The position numbers and the translations under genes are program-made. From contig NZ_JADNRC010000016.1 of NCBI RefSeq assembly GCF_015594725.1, positions 1 through 64,000 of the forward strand: a stretch of 64,000 bases of DNA. Reading direction: 5' to 3'. The notes below the pieces were generated by a model. That model did no database searches. It worked only from the letters and a program-made list of their open reading frames with translations, and was not told where the DNA came from. Source of the DNA: Flavobacterium sp. ALJ2. GTDB lineage: Bacteria; Bacteroidota; Bacteroidia; Flavobacteriales; Flavobacteriaceae. Shown piece after piece: positions 34,000 to 43,019 of the stretch (position 1 is its first letter; each line of letters begins with the position of its first letter).

Positions 34000-34230
34000 A
34001 TGGAAATCAACACTTTTTTGCAAAATTTTGCAGATATTTTAGATGATACGGATGCAACATTAATAAAACAAGAAACTGTTTTTAGAGATTTACAAGAATG
34101 GGATTCATTAACGGCTTTATCATTAATTGCTATGGCAGATGAAGAGTATTCAGTAAAATTAACTGGAGATGATATTAAATCTTCAAATACATTAAACGAT
34201 ATCTTCGAAATAATAAAAAATAAAGGGTAA
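34000..34230 (+). CDS. Acyl carrier protein
   Basis: A 76-residue carrier protein with the phosphopantetheine serine at residue 36 in EWDSLTALSL. It is diverged from the fatty-acid AcpP (weak DSL context, basic end), as carriers of dedicated pathways are. It heads a six-gene operon: KAS III starts 5 nt later. I infer that it carries the short acyl chain built by the two KAS III enzymes and hands it to the sugar acyltransferase. Confidence 0.85.
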   Translation: MEINTFLQNFADILDDTDATLIKQETVFRDLQEWDSLTALSLIAMADEEYSVKLTGDDIKSSNTLNDIFEIIKNKG

Positions 34231-34235
34231 GTAAA

Positions 34236-35291
34236 ATGGCTACTTTTTCAGTAAATAATATTGCAATAAAAGGTATTTCATGTTGCGTTCCCAAAAATAA
34301 GGAACGCAATATTGATTTAGAGATATTGTCACAGGAAGAAATTCAAAAATTCATTGCTGTAACAGGAGTGGAAGAACGACGTATAGCAACCAAAGAAATT
34401 TGTACTTCTGATTTGTGCTGTGAAGCTGCTGAAAAATTAATCAAAGATTTAAATTGGCAAAAAGAAGAAATAGAAATTTTAGTTTTTGTTTCTCAAACAG
34501 CCGATTATATTTTACCTGTTTCTGCAGCCATACTTCAGGACAGATTGGGATTGTCTACAAATTGTATAGCCTTTGATGTGCCATTAGGTTGCTCAGGTTA
34601 TGTTTATGGTATGTCGATAATTGCTAGTATGATGAAAACTACTGGTATAAAAAAGGGATTATTACTTGCTGGAGATACAATAAGTAAAATTATTTCAAAA
34701 AATGATAAAAGTACATTACCCCTTTTTGGTGATGCCGGAAGCGTGACCGCTTTAGAATTGACAATAGATTCCTCAGAACTTATTTTTGATTTGGGGTCAG
34801 ATGGATCAGGATATAAAACGATAATTATTCCTGATGGTGGATCTAGAAATAGAATAAATGAGGATTCGTTAAAAATTGAAAAAATAGAAGAGGGGATCAG
34901 CCGAAATTCCTGTGATTTGATTCTAGACGGTATGGATGTTTTTAGTTTTGGAATATCGCAAGGACCAAAAACAGTGAATAAACTTATCGAAAAGTTTGAA
35001 ATAGATAAAGATAAAATAGATTATTTTATTTTTCATCAAGCAAATATGATGATGAATAAAATGATTTCGAAAAAAATGAAACTTCCTATAGAGAAAGTAC
35101 CATACTCATTGAAAAAATTCGGGAATACTTCTTCGGCTACAATACCCTTGACTATTGTTTCTGAATTAAAAGAAGATATTTTGAATAAATCGACAAATTT
35201 AATTATGTGTGGGTTTGGAGTTGGATTATCATGGGGAACTATGTTTGCTAAAGATTGTAAAATAGATTGTCTGGATTTAATAGAAATATAG
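34236..35291 (+). CDS. 3-oxoacyl-ACP synthase III, first copy
   Basis: A 351-residue thiolase-fold condensing enzyme with an intact Cys-His-Asn triad: Cys in VPLGCSGYVYG (about 119), His in FIFHQANMMM (about 268) and Asn in KKFGNTSSATIP (about 298). KAS III uses acyl-CoA primers and malonyl-ACP. The unusual partner set (carrier, SDR, oxygenase, acyltransferase) and a second non-identical copy point to a dedicated short-chain pathway and not bulk fatty acids. The next gene starts 2 nt after it. Confidence 0.9.
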   Translation: MATFSVNNIAIKGISCCVPKNKERNIDLEILSQEEIQKFIAVTGVEERRIATKEICTSDLCCEAAEKLIKDLNWQKEEIEILVFVSQTADYILPVSAAILQDRLGLSTNCIAFDVPLGCSGYVYGMSIIASMMKTTGIKKGLLLAGDTISKIISKNDKSTLPLFGDAGSVTALELTIDSSELIFDLGSDGSGYKTIIIPDGGSRNRINEDSLKIEKIEEGISRNSCDLILDGMDVFSFGISQGPKTVNKLIEKFEIDKDKIDYFIFHQANMMMNKMISKKMKLPIEKVPYSLKKFGNTSSATIPLTIVSELKEDILNKSTNLIMCGFGVGLSWGTMFAKDCKIDCLDLIEI

Positions 35292-35293
35292 GA

Positions 35294-36031
35294 ATGATTA
35301 CATTAAAAGATAAAAATATATTGGTTACAGGAGCTTCGTCTGGAATCGGGAGACAAATTGCTATAATGGCTTCTGAATTAGGAGCTACAGTTACTGTTCT
35401 TGGAAGAAATATAGAAAGATTAAATGAAACAATTTCATTACTAACAGGGACAGGACATAAGATGTTTTCTGTTGATCTTTCGGTTTCTAGTGATATTGAT
35501 CAATTAATTATTGAAAGTTTGCCTTATGATGGAGTAGTTTTTAATGCAGGTATAGTAGAATATTTGCCTGTTAAATTTTTAAATGACAATAAGATTAGTT
35601 CTGTTTTTGCTACAAATTTTGATAGTAATGTCATATTGAGCCAAAAATTAATCAAAAAAAAGTTGTTAAATAAAAAAGGGTCTCTTGTTTTTGTTTCTTC
35701 AATTTCTTCAAAACTAGGTGTTCCTGGTACAGCTATGTATGCAGCATCAAAAGCGGCGCTTTCTTCTTTTTCAAAAGTATTAGCTTCAGAATTAGCTCCT
35801 CAAGGGATAAGATCCAATAGTGTTTGTCCTGGGATAATCAGGACAGCTATGACTGAGCAAGCCAGCGATGTAGTTTCTCAAGAAGAATTAAAAAAGGCAG
35901 AGTCAGAATATCCATTAGGATATGGAGAGCCGTCAGATGTAGGAGGATTAATTATGTACTTATTAAGTGACATGAGTAAATGGATGACAGGTTCGGATTT
36001 AATTATTGATGGAGGTTTCACGCTGAAATAA
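35294..36031 (+). CDS. Short-chain dehydrogenase/reductase, probable 3-oxoacyl-ACP reductase
   Basis: A 245-residue NAD(P)-dependent reductase. ATG 35294 (MITLKDKNILVTGASSGIG) is chosen because it follows the KAS III stop directly; an upstream in-frame start overlaps that gene. Motifs are TGASSGIG (12-19), NAG (about 88), catalytic SSISS (about 138), YAASK (about 152) and the SDR tail GSDLIIDGGFT. The closest functional type is FabG. It would reduce the 3-keto group made by the neighbouring synthases. Confidence 0.88.
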   Translation: MITLKDKNILVTGASSGIGRQIAIMASELGATVTVLGRNIERLNETISLLTGTGHKMFSVDLSVSSDIDQLIIESLPYDGVVFNAGIVEYLPVKFLNDNKISSVFATNFDSNVILSQKLIKKKLLNKKGSLVFVSSISSKLGVPGTAMYAASKAALSSFSKVLASELAPQGIRSNSVCPGIIRTAMTEQASDVVSQEELKKAESEYPLGYGEPSDVGGLIMYLLSDMSKWMTGSDLIIDGGFTLK

Positions 36032-36038
36032 AAATATT

Positions 36039-37127
36039 ATGAATTCAAATATATCAGCTGTTCATTATTATGACAATGAAATTTTTGCTCGAGAAAATGA
36101 TCTGTTATTTAATAAAATATGGCATTTTGTTGGGTTTAGGTTTGATTTTGAAAATGAGAATGATTTTGTTACTTTGAAAATTTCAGGAACACCCATTGTA
36201 ATTCAAAATGTGAGGGGAACTATTAAAGCTTTTTTGAATGTTTGTTCTCATCGATTCTCAATAATCCAACAAGATAAATCAGGGAATAGACCCTTGATGT
36301 GTCCATATCATGGTTGGGCTTATGATAAAGATGGAATTCCGAGTGGGATACCTAAAAAACCATTATTTAAGAAATTTTCAAAAGAAGAGCTTTGCGAAAT
36401 GAAATTGAAAGAATTTAAAGTTTCTTTCTGTGGTAATTTATGTTTTGTCTCTTTAAATGAAACTATTGAACCTCTTGAGGAGTTTATAGGTATTTTTTAT
36501 GATGAATTAAAAAAAATGTCTTTGGCATTAGGAGATCGAATTGACATTAATGCAATGGAAATTACTGCAAATTGGAAGGTTGTTGTTGAGAACACTCTTG
36601 AAAGCTACCATGTAGGTTTGATTCACGCTGAAACACTTGCCAAACTGGAGCCTTCTGGATTAGATTTTGAATTTGATAAAAATAATTCAAGTTGGACAAG
36701 TAGCTTAAATATTGTAAAAGATAAAGGGGGGTATAAAAAAATAAATACTTATTTTTCACCTCGAAGTTATGATATTGAAGGTTATAAACATATATTAATT
36801 TTTCCTAACTTATTAATATCAAGTACGCATGGTATATCGTTTAATTATTCAGTAATAGAACCTATAACTTCGAATGTATCAAAATTCACAAGTCATGTTT
36901 TTACTACAACAAAAAATAGCCCAGATGCAAAATCAGTTTTAATTAAAGCCTTTGAAGAATCACTAATTAATTTTAACAGACAAGTTTTTGATGAAGATAA
37001 AGCAGTTTGTCAATTAGTTCAGCAAGGTGTAAAACATACAAATCAGTTGGGTAAACTTTCTGATGAGGAGGAACGAGTGCATCATTTTCAAAATACATAT
37101 ATAAAATTATTAGAGAATGAAAGCTAA
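36039..37127 (+). CDS. Rieske non-heme iron oxygenase, alpha subunit type
   Basis: These 362 residues start with a Rieske [2Fe-2S] domain: CSH at about residue 69 and CPYH at about 88-91. The catalytic domain has ENTLESYHVGLIH (about 181-193), which holds the mononuclear iron histidines and bridging acidic residue. Such enzymes hydroxylate or demethylate small organics and need a ferredoxin reductase, absent here. In this operon it probably hydroxylates the acyl chain or the sugar. The last 11 nt overlap the second KAS III gene. Confidence 0.87.
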   Translation: MNSNISAVHYYDNEIFARENDLLFNKIWHFVGFRFDFENENDFVTLKISGTPIVIQNVRGTIKAFLNVCSHRFSIIQQDKSGNRPLMCPYHGWAYDKDGIPSGIPKKPLFKKFSKEELCEMKLKEFKVSFCGNLCFVSLNETIEPLEEFIGIFYDELKKMSLALGDRIDINAMEITANWKVVVENTLESYHVGLIHAETLAKLEPSGLDFEFDKNNSSWTSSLNIVKDKGGYKKINTYFSPRSYDIEGYKHILIFPNLLISSTHGISFNYSVIEPITSNVSKFTSHVFTTTKNSPDAKSVLIKAFEESLINFNRQVFDEDKAVCQLVQQGVKHTNQLGKLSDEEERVHHFQNTYIKLLENES

Positions 37128-38127
37128 TATAAAAGCCATTTCGTATTATCTACCAGAAGCTGTTTTATCAAATGATTTAATTAATCAGGAGTTTCCAGAG
37201 TGGGATATTGAAAAAATCAGTTCAAAAACAGGAATAAATTCACGTCACATTAGCGCGAATGATGAATTTTCATCAGATATGGCAGTAAAAGCTGCTAATA
37301 AATTATTTTCGGAACATAATATAGATAAATCAACTATTGATTTTTTATTGTTCTGTACCCAAAGCCCTGATTATTTTTTGCCAACTACAGCCTGTATTAT
37401 TCAGGAAAAATTAGGACTAAATACTACTATAGGAGCCTTAGATTTTAATTTAGGATGCTCAGGATTTGTATATGGTTTGAGTTTAGCAAAAGGACTTATT
37501 GCTGGAGGAATGGCAAATAATGTTTTGTTGATTACTTCAGAAACCTATTCAAAGTTTATTCACCCTAAAGATAAAAGCAATAAAACTATTTTTGGAGATG
37601 CTGCAGCTGCAACGTTAATAAGTAGTGAAGAAGGGTTTTGTTCAATTGGAAATTTTGTTTTTGGAACAGATGGGAAAGGAGCCGAAAATCTAATTGTAAA
37701 ACAAGGAGGAATGCGTTTCCCAGTTTCAGACGATAATGAAGATATTTCGGATGAGTTTGGAAATATTAGAAATGATAAAAATTTATTCATGAATGGAACT
37801 GAAATCTTCAATTTTACAGGAGAATTTGTTCCAAAACTGACAGAAGCTATTTTAGAAAAATCTAATTTAATCAAAGAAGATATAGATTTATTTATTTTTC
37901 ATCAGGCAAATAAATACATGCTTAATCATCTGAGAAAAAAAATAAAAATACCAGAGGAAAAATTCTTTATCTCAATGCAACATTGTGGTAATACCGTTTC
38001 GTCTACAATACCAATTGCCTTATATGAAGCTCAAAAAGAGGGGAGACTGGTTAATTGTTGTAATTTAATTTTGGCTGGTTTTGGAGTAGGATATTCTTGG
38101 GCTGCTTGTAACATAATAATTGAATAA
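37117..38127 (+). CDS. 3-oxoacyl-ACP synthase III, second copy
   Basis: A 336-residue KAS III with its own complete triad: Cys in FNLGCSGFVYG (about 111), His in FIFHQANKYM (about 256) and Asn in QHCGNTVSSTIP (about 286). It is clearly diverged from the first copy, so the two probably use different primers or perform successive condensations. It overlaps the Rieske gene by 11 nt and the acyltransferase gene by 1 nt (TAATG). Confidence 0.9.
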   Translation: MKANIKAISYYLPEAVLSNDLINQEFPEWDIEKISSKTGINSRHISANDEFSSDMAVKAANKLFSEHNIDKSTIDFLLFCTQSPDYFLPTTACIIQEKLGLNTTIGALDFNLGCSGFVYGLSLAKGLIAGGMANNVLLITSETYSKFIHPKDKSNKTIFGDAAAATLISSEEGFCSIGNFVFGTDGKGAENLIVKQGGMRFPVSDDNEDISDEFGNIRNDKNLFMNGTEIFNFTGEFVPKLTEAILEKSNLIKEDIDLFIFHQANKYMLNHLRKKIKIPEEKFFISMQHCGNTVSSTIPIALYEAQKEGRLVNCCNLILAGFGVGYSWAACNIIIE

Positions 38128-38762
38128 TGAAGAATTTAATAATAATCGGTGCAAGAGGTTATGGACGTGAAGTTTATAATTTAGCTATGCAATGTGTTGG
38201 TTATCAGAGTGATTATGTTGTTAAAGGTTTTTTAGATGATAAATCAGATGCACTTGTTGGTTTTGATAATTATCCAGAAATTATTTCATCTGTAGAGAAT
38301 TATGAAATCCAAGATAATGATGTATTTATTTGCGCTTTAGGAAGTGTAAAATGGAAAAAGCATTATATAGAATTGATTCTTAGTAAAGGAGGTAAATTTA
38401 CTAATTTAATACATCCTACTGTAATAATTAATTCAAATGTAAAAATGGGAAATGGGTTAATTGTTTTTATGTATTCAAACATTAGCAATGATTGTGAAAT
38501 AGATGATTATGTAACAATTCAAGGATTTGTTGCAATTGGACATGATTCTAGAATAGGTAAATGGACACATATTAACGCTTATAGTTTTATGGGAGGTTAT
38601 GCTACTTTAGAGGAAGAAGTTTGCTTAAACACGAGAGCTACAATATTACCAAATGTTGTTGTTCGAAAAGGAGCTACCGTTGGTGCAGCAAGTTTAGTTA
38701 TTAGGAATGTAAAAGAGAATACTACAGTTTTTGGAGTTCCAGCGAAAAAGCTAGAATTTTAA
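38127..38762 (+). CDS. NeuD/PglD-type sugar N-acyltransferase
   Basis: A 211-residue left-handed beta-helix acyltransferase. The N-terminus is a Rossmann-like nucleotide-sugar domain (NLIIIGARGYGREVYN). The C-terminal hexapeptide helix has a catalytic His in VAIGHDSRIG (about 138) and the family end GVPAKKLEF. PglD, VioB and PerB of this family acylate the C4 amine of dideoxy sugars. Translational coupling with KAS III and an acyl carrier gene suggests that the donor is the locally made acyl group and not plain acetyl-CoA (inference). Confidence 0.87.
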   Translation: MKNLIIIGARGYGREVYNLAMQCVGYQSDYVVKGFLDDKSDALVGFDNYPEIISSVENYEIQDNDVFICALGSVKWKKHYIELILSKGGKFTNLIHPTVIINSNVKMGNGLIVFMYSNISNDCEIDDYVTIQGFVAIGHDSRIGKWTHINAYSFMGGYATLEEEVCLNTRATILPNVVVRKGATVGAASLVIRNVKENTTVFGVPAKKLEF

Positions 38763-38782
38763 TATCATTATATAGATAATAT

Positions 38783-39961
38783 ATGAAAGTGAAAAACAAA
38801 AAAAATGTTTTGATGATTTGTTCTTGGCTAGATCATAAATTAGGGCTAGGAGGTTTTTTTATAGATCAGGCATTGATGTTGAGTGGGGATTTTAATTTCA
38901 TTCTAGTAAATTTCAGACCTGTTAAAATTAAAAACATTAAACAAATTTTTAAAACTGAAAAATTTGTTTACGAAGATAAAATTACAATTGTCTATTTATA
39001 TTATCCCGTATTGAAGTTGATTAAAGGAGGTTTTTTTGCAAAATTAATTGAAAAGAAATCTTTAAATATTTTAAATCAATTTCTAAAAAAGGAAAAAATA
39101 AAAATTGATTTAGTTCATGCTCAAGGGATATTTGATGCTGCATTTTGGGCGTTAAGCTACCATGAAAAATATGGAGTTCCTTATATGTTAACTGAACACA
39201 ATCAATTTAAATTAAGAAATGTAAAAAGAAAAAAAATAAGAAAACTGGATGAGGTTTTAAAGAAATCGAATTCTAATCTAGTTGTTAGTAATGATTTGAT
39301 CAGACAATTAGCAACTAATGGTTTTTTCTATGATTTTGTAAACATTGGAAATTTAGTTGATGAGAAAATATTTAATTATAAAGAAACAAAACAAGGAGAG
39401 TATTTTGAAATTATGACGGTAGGAGCTTTCGACCCCCTTAAAGATCAAATTACGGCATTAAAAGCTTTGAAAATTATTGATGATTTAAATATTGAAAAAA
39501 TTAAATTTACTTGGATTGGTATTAATGCCTGGAGTACAGGAGTTGATCAGGAAGAAGAAGTTAATAGATTAATTTCGGGTTTTGGATATAAAAACATAAA
39601 AATTGAAGTAGTTAAAATCGGATCAAAAGCTGAGATTGTTTCTGCTTTATAAAAATCAGATGTTTTTGTTTTTACAAGTATATGTGAAACTTTTGGAATT
39701 TCTCCTCTAGAGGCTTTATTTACAGGGGTCCCAGTTATTACCACGCAATCAGGAGGTATAAATGAATTTATGAATAGTGAGAATGGTATTGTTATACCAG
39801 TTAAGGATTTCAAAGCTTTGGCAGAAAGTATCTTAAAAGTTTTAAATAAAGAATTGAATTTTAATAAGGAACTAATATCTAGAGAAAGCATTGCTAAATT
39901 TGGATCGGACGCATTTATAGAAAAAATGACTTCAGTTTATAATAATGCCTTTGTAAAGTGA
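38783..39961 (+). pseudogene. GT4 glycosyltransferase interrupted by an in-frame TAA
   Basis: The frame encodes a GT-B glycosyltransferase of about 392 codons with one TAA at codon 290 (39650-39652). The first part (MKVKNKKNVLMICSWLDHKL) holds the acceptor domain. After the stop the same frame continues KSDVFVFTSICETFGISPLE and AL, with GVPVITTQSGGINEFM, the classical family 4 C-terminal motif. The junction SAL-stop-KSDVF is where relatives have Gln or Lys, so one substitution explains it. Without the second part no donor-site Glu remains. It follows the acyl operon by 20 nt and was probably its glycosyltransferase. Confidence 0.8.
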
Positions 39962-40083
39962 TTTGTAAAAGAATATATTAAAAAGGAATTGTATTTTATA
40001 TAAAAATGAAATGCTTTTTTAGAAGTTAATGGCTTCTAATAGTATATCTATTTCAAGCTAAAAGAAATAGTTTAAGGCACCAA

Positions 40084-40120
40084 AAATAAAGTCTCTGTTA
40101 TTGAAACAGAGACTTTATTT
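40084..40120. terminator. Bidirectional terminator with embedded stop codon
   Basis: A perfect 16-bp stem (AAATAAAGTCTCTGTT with AACAGAGACTTTATTT) and loop ATTGA. The stop codon of the - strand GT2 gene (40098) lies inside it. Confidence 0.85.
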
Positions 40121-40913
40121 TATAATTTAATTTTTGAAAAAAAGAAAAATCTTTAGATTTAATTTTTAAAATCTGTTTGTTCAGTATTTTTTGAATATCC
40201 GAATCAAAATATGTTTTTAGCTTATTGAGAAAATCAATCATTATTATTCTTTGCTCAGCATCTTTTTTAGAAGACCAATAAGAAGTATTATGAATACGGT
40301 ATACAGACATGATTTTGTCTATATATTTAATTTTTCCATGTTGAGCATTAAGCATGTGTAAAAAATAATCTCCAATAGGTGCTTCGCTAAAATATTTTGG
40401 TAATTCTCCAAAAAGATTATTTCGGTAAATTACACTTGGGGTATGAATGTAATTGTTTTTTGCAAGATCATTAATAGTAGTAATCTCGGGAATCTTCTTT
40501 TTTTTGTTATCTTCCTTGAGTTCTGTTCCAGTTAGTAAATAAACATTATGAAAACAAATACTAAAATCTGGGTTATTTTCTAAGAAATCAGTCTGAATTT
40601 GTAATTTTTGATTATCACACCAATAGTCATCACCTTCGCATGAAGCAATATATTTGCCAGAAGCTTTATTTAATGCAGAAACAGAGTTAGGCATCATTCC
40701 TAAATTAGTTTCATTATTGTAATATTTTGCTTTGTAACCATTTGGGTTATTGGCTAATGTATCTCTGATTACAGCGTCAGTATCATCTGTAGAGTTATCA
40801 TTTGAGATAATTAATTCAAATTCAAAATTGGTATTTTGTGACAAGACACTTTCTATGGCTTGTTTGATATATGGAGAGTGATTATAAGTAATCATTATAA
40901 CGCTTACAAGCAT
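40098..40913 (-). CDS. Family 2 glycosyltransferase
   Basis: A 271-residue GT-A enzyme. SVIMITYNHSPYIKQAIESV is the N-terminal nucleotide-binding strand; SNDNSTDDT (about 38-46) and EGDDYWC (about 94-100) hold the metal and sugar-nucleotide acids. There are no membrane helices, so it acts at the inner face. It follows the next two transferases on the same strand in a cell-surface polysaccharide unit. The sugar is unknown. Confidence 0.88.
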   Translation of the reverse strand: MLVSVIMITYNHSPYIKQAIESVLSQNTNFEFELIISNDNSTDDTDAVIRDTLANNPNGYKAKYYNNETNLGMMPNSVSALNKASGKYIASCEGDDYWCDNQKLQIQTDFLENNPDFSICFHNVYLLTGTELKEDNKKKKIPEITTINDLAKNNYIHTPSVIYRNNLFGELPKYFSEAPIGDYFLHMLNAQHGKIKYIDKIMSVYRIHNTSYWSSKKDAEQRIIMIDFLNKLKTYFDSDIQKILNKQILKIKSKDFSFFQKLNYKIKSLFQ

Positions 40914-40922
40914 ATGGGGTAG

Positions 40923-41894
40923 TTATTTTTTATTAAAAAGTTTTTTTGTATTTTCAATCATACTGTCTTTCTCATTCATTACAAATGTTCTAAAATCTAA
41001 AAATTCAGCAAAAACGTCATCATAATTATTCATAGTATGATTAATTAATTCAGTTACTTTTTCAGGCTGCATTTCATCTGTATGCAACTTATATTTTTCG
41101 GGTATTCCTAAATCTTCTTTAAAAGCCGATGTACCATCACGACCAGTTAATAAGCAAACGCCTGAAATGAGTGCTTCTCTTGGGATCTTATCTCTTCCTG
41201 GGAAATAACCAAAATCAACATGAAGTTTAGTTTTTCGTAAGGTATCTCTCATTTGTTCCCTTGTCATGCCAGATAAAGGTATCCAGTTATATTGAGGAAG
41301 AAGTGCCATGTATTTTTCAATCTTATCTAGTCCTTTTTTGGGATTATAAGTTATTATGTTTTCTTTTGGAAAATGATGAATATTTGGTAAATTATCAAAG
41401 AAAAGTTCAGTAACATAATCACATAAATAAGCAATATCATTTTCATGATTCTGAGTTAATAAAAATTCTTTTGTTCTTTGAGATTGATACCAGTGAGTAA
41501 CTGTTTTATTAGGCTCAAATCGATATTCGGTATGTTTATAAGGAACTAGCAGTTTTCTAATCCAGTTTTTTTTCTTTTCTCTGCTATTCATCAAAACTTC
41601 ATAAAAATCAAGGCTTAACCACCATACTTTTTTTTGAGACAAAGGATATTTAGCGATTAAGTTGGTCATTGATTCTGGGATTATCATCACATTTTCAGCA
41701 CTGTCTTTTATTTTTCTTACATAGGGAACATTGTAGTTTTTGTAAAAAGGATGAACTGGATCTTTTTTGTATTTTGAATATAACATTTTAGCATTATAGC
41801 CTAAAGTATTTAAGATATAGCCTAATTGATGTAATGCTTCAGGTCCTCCTGTTGCTTTGCTAGGAGGGCATATTATATATATGTTTTGTTGCAT
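40923..41894 (-). CDS. Glycosyltransferase-like protein, GT-B fold
   Basis: A 323-residue protein. NIYIICPPSKATGGPEALHQ at the start is typical of GT-B acceptor domains. The C-terminal half has KIPREALISGVCLLTGRDGT, which resembles the donor-site segment of family 4-like enzymes. It lies 9 nt upstream of the GT2 gene and 4 nt downstream of the CgeB-like gene, in one operon. Substrate is unknown. Confidence 0.75.
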   Translation of the reverse strand: MQQNIYIICPPSKATGGPEALHQLGYILNTLGYNAKMLYSKYKKDPVHPFYKNYNVPYVRKIKDSAENVMIIPESMTNLIAKYPLSQKKVWWLSLDFYEVLMNSREKKKNWIRKLLVPYKHTEYRFEPNKTVTHWYQSQRTKEFLLTQNHENDIAYLCDYVTELFFDNLPNIHHFPKENIITYNPKKGLDKIEKYMALLPQYNWIPLSGMTREQMRDTLRKTKLHVDFGYFPGRDKIPREALISGVCLLTGRDGTSAFKEDLGIPEKYKLHTDEMQPEKVTELINHTMNNYDDVFAEFLDFRTFVMNEKDSMIENTKKLFNKK

Positions 41895-41898
41895 GTTT

Positions 41899-42867
41899 TT
41901 AATTAAATTTTGTTTCAGAATTATAAATCACATTTTGAATCCAACCATCTAAGGTGTATTTATTAAAAATGATATCAGGTATTTTTTCATATTCCTTTTC
42001 AAAAAATGATGGAGGGATTACAGGATTTTTTTCGTCAATTATAAGAATATTGTTAGGATTATAAAAGTCGTAATTTATAATGTCTGAGTTAGTTGTAATG
42101 AGTTTTTTTTGTAGCCCTAAGCTTTCAAATACTCTAAAGGTTAATCCGCTTTGACCTTTTCTATTAACATCAAGTAAAACTTGTGTCTTATTTATGTATT
42201 CTTCTATTTCTGGTAATGGAATATATTCGTTTATAAAGTCAATGTTTCCAGTTTTCCTTTTGCAACTTTTAGTATAGACAAATATTTTATAGTTTATATC
42301 ATTTAATTTTAGATTAGTCGCTATTTTTGATAGAATGGGTAATCTTTTATCTTTTGTAATAATGCTGAAAACTTGATAAGCAAATTTTTCAGTATTATTT
42401 TTTATTGAAGAATTGTATATCCAATTAGGTGCAAATTTTAGATTGTATTTTTTACAATCTTCTTTTTCAAAGGAAAAGACTTCATCAAAATGGGGGAGCA
42501 CATGCAATATTTTAGTACAACGCTTAGTATTATCATTAAAATATGCAATTGTTTTTTTTCCATATTTTTTTAATTTTAATACATTTTTAGTATTAATGAG
42601 GTCCCCTTTAATGACTAATATGACATCTTGAATTTCACCAATTTCTTCAAGATTTTCAATAACTTTTTTTCCGAAAAAGTTTGTTTTAATATTTTTTTTA
42701 AAAACAGATTTTAAGATGAAATTGTAAACTTTATAAAAGACATTAGGGTATTTATATTCAAATTCATCAAAGTTAATATGGTGTACATTATGACCTTGTT
42801 GTTTTAACGCGACTGCAATATGGTTATTAAATCCCCAATTGTCTAGGGTTATTAATGTAATGCGCAT
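41899..42867 (-). CDS. CgeB-like glycosyltransferase
   Basis: A 322-residue GT-B protein. RITLITLDNWGFNNHIAVAL opens the acceptor domain. GQSGLTFRVFESLGLQKKLI (about 241-260) is the CgeB/GT4-like donor segment with the retained Glu. It is the first gene of the three-gene - strand operon. About 150 bp of AT-rich spacer separate it from the next transferase. Confidence 0.78.
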   Translation of the reverse strand: MRITLITLDNWGFNNHIAVALKQQGHNVHHINFDEFEYKYPNVFYKVYNFILKSVFKKNIKTNFFGKKVIENLEEIGEIQDVILVIKGDLINTKNVLKLKKYGKKTIAYFNDNTKRCTKILHVLPHFDEVFSFEKEDCKKYNLKFAPNWIYNSSIKNNTEKFAYQVFSIITKDKRLPILSKIATNLKLNDINYKIFVYTKSCKRKTGNIDFINEYIPLPEIEEYINKTQVLLDVNRKGQSGLTFRVFESLGLQKKLITTNSDIINYDFYNPNNILIIDEKNPVIPPSFFEKEYEKIPDIIFNKYTLDGWIQNVIYNSETKFN

Positions 42868-43019
42868 AATATATTTTTGTTTTTTTTCTATTTGACAAAT
42901 TTAATTAAAATTTGGGTCAATAATTTATATAATTGGTATATTTAGTTAATAGAATTACAATGTTTTTATTTAATTAGCAAAAGAGTAAAATAGTTTGACT
43001 TTACTTAGTTTTAGGATTG

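Noticed and set aside
13535..39652. Reassignment of TAA to Gln or Lys, suggested by three in-frame TAA codons (toxin remnant, ParE-like gene, GT4 gene)
   Set aside because: Most intact genes here end in TAA at their normal length, so TAA is a working stop and the three cases are mutations.
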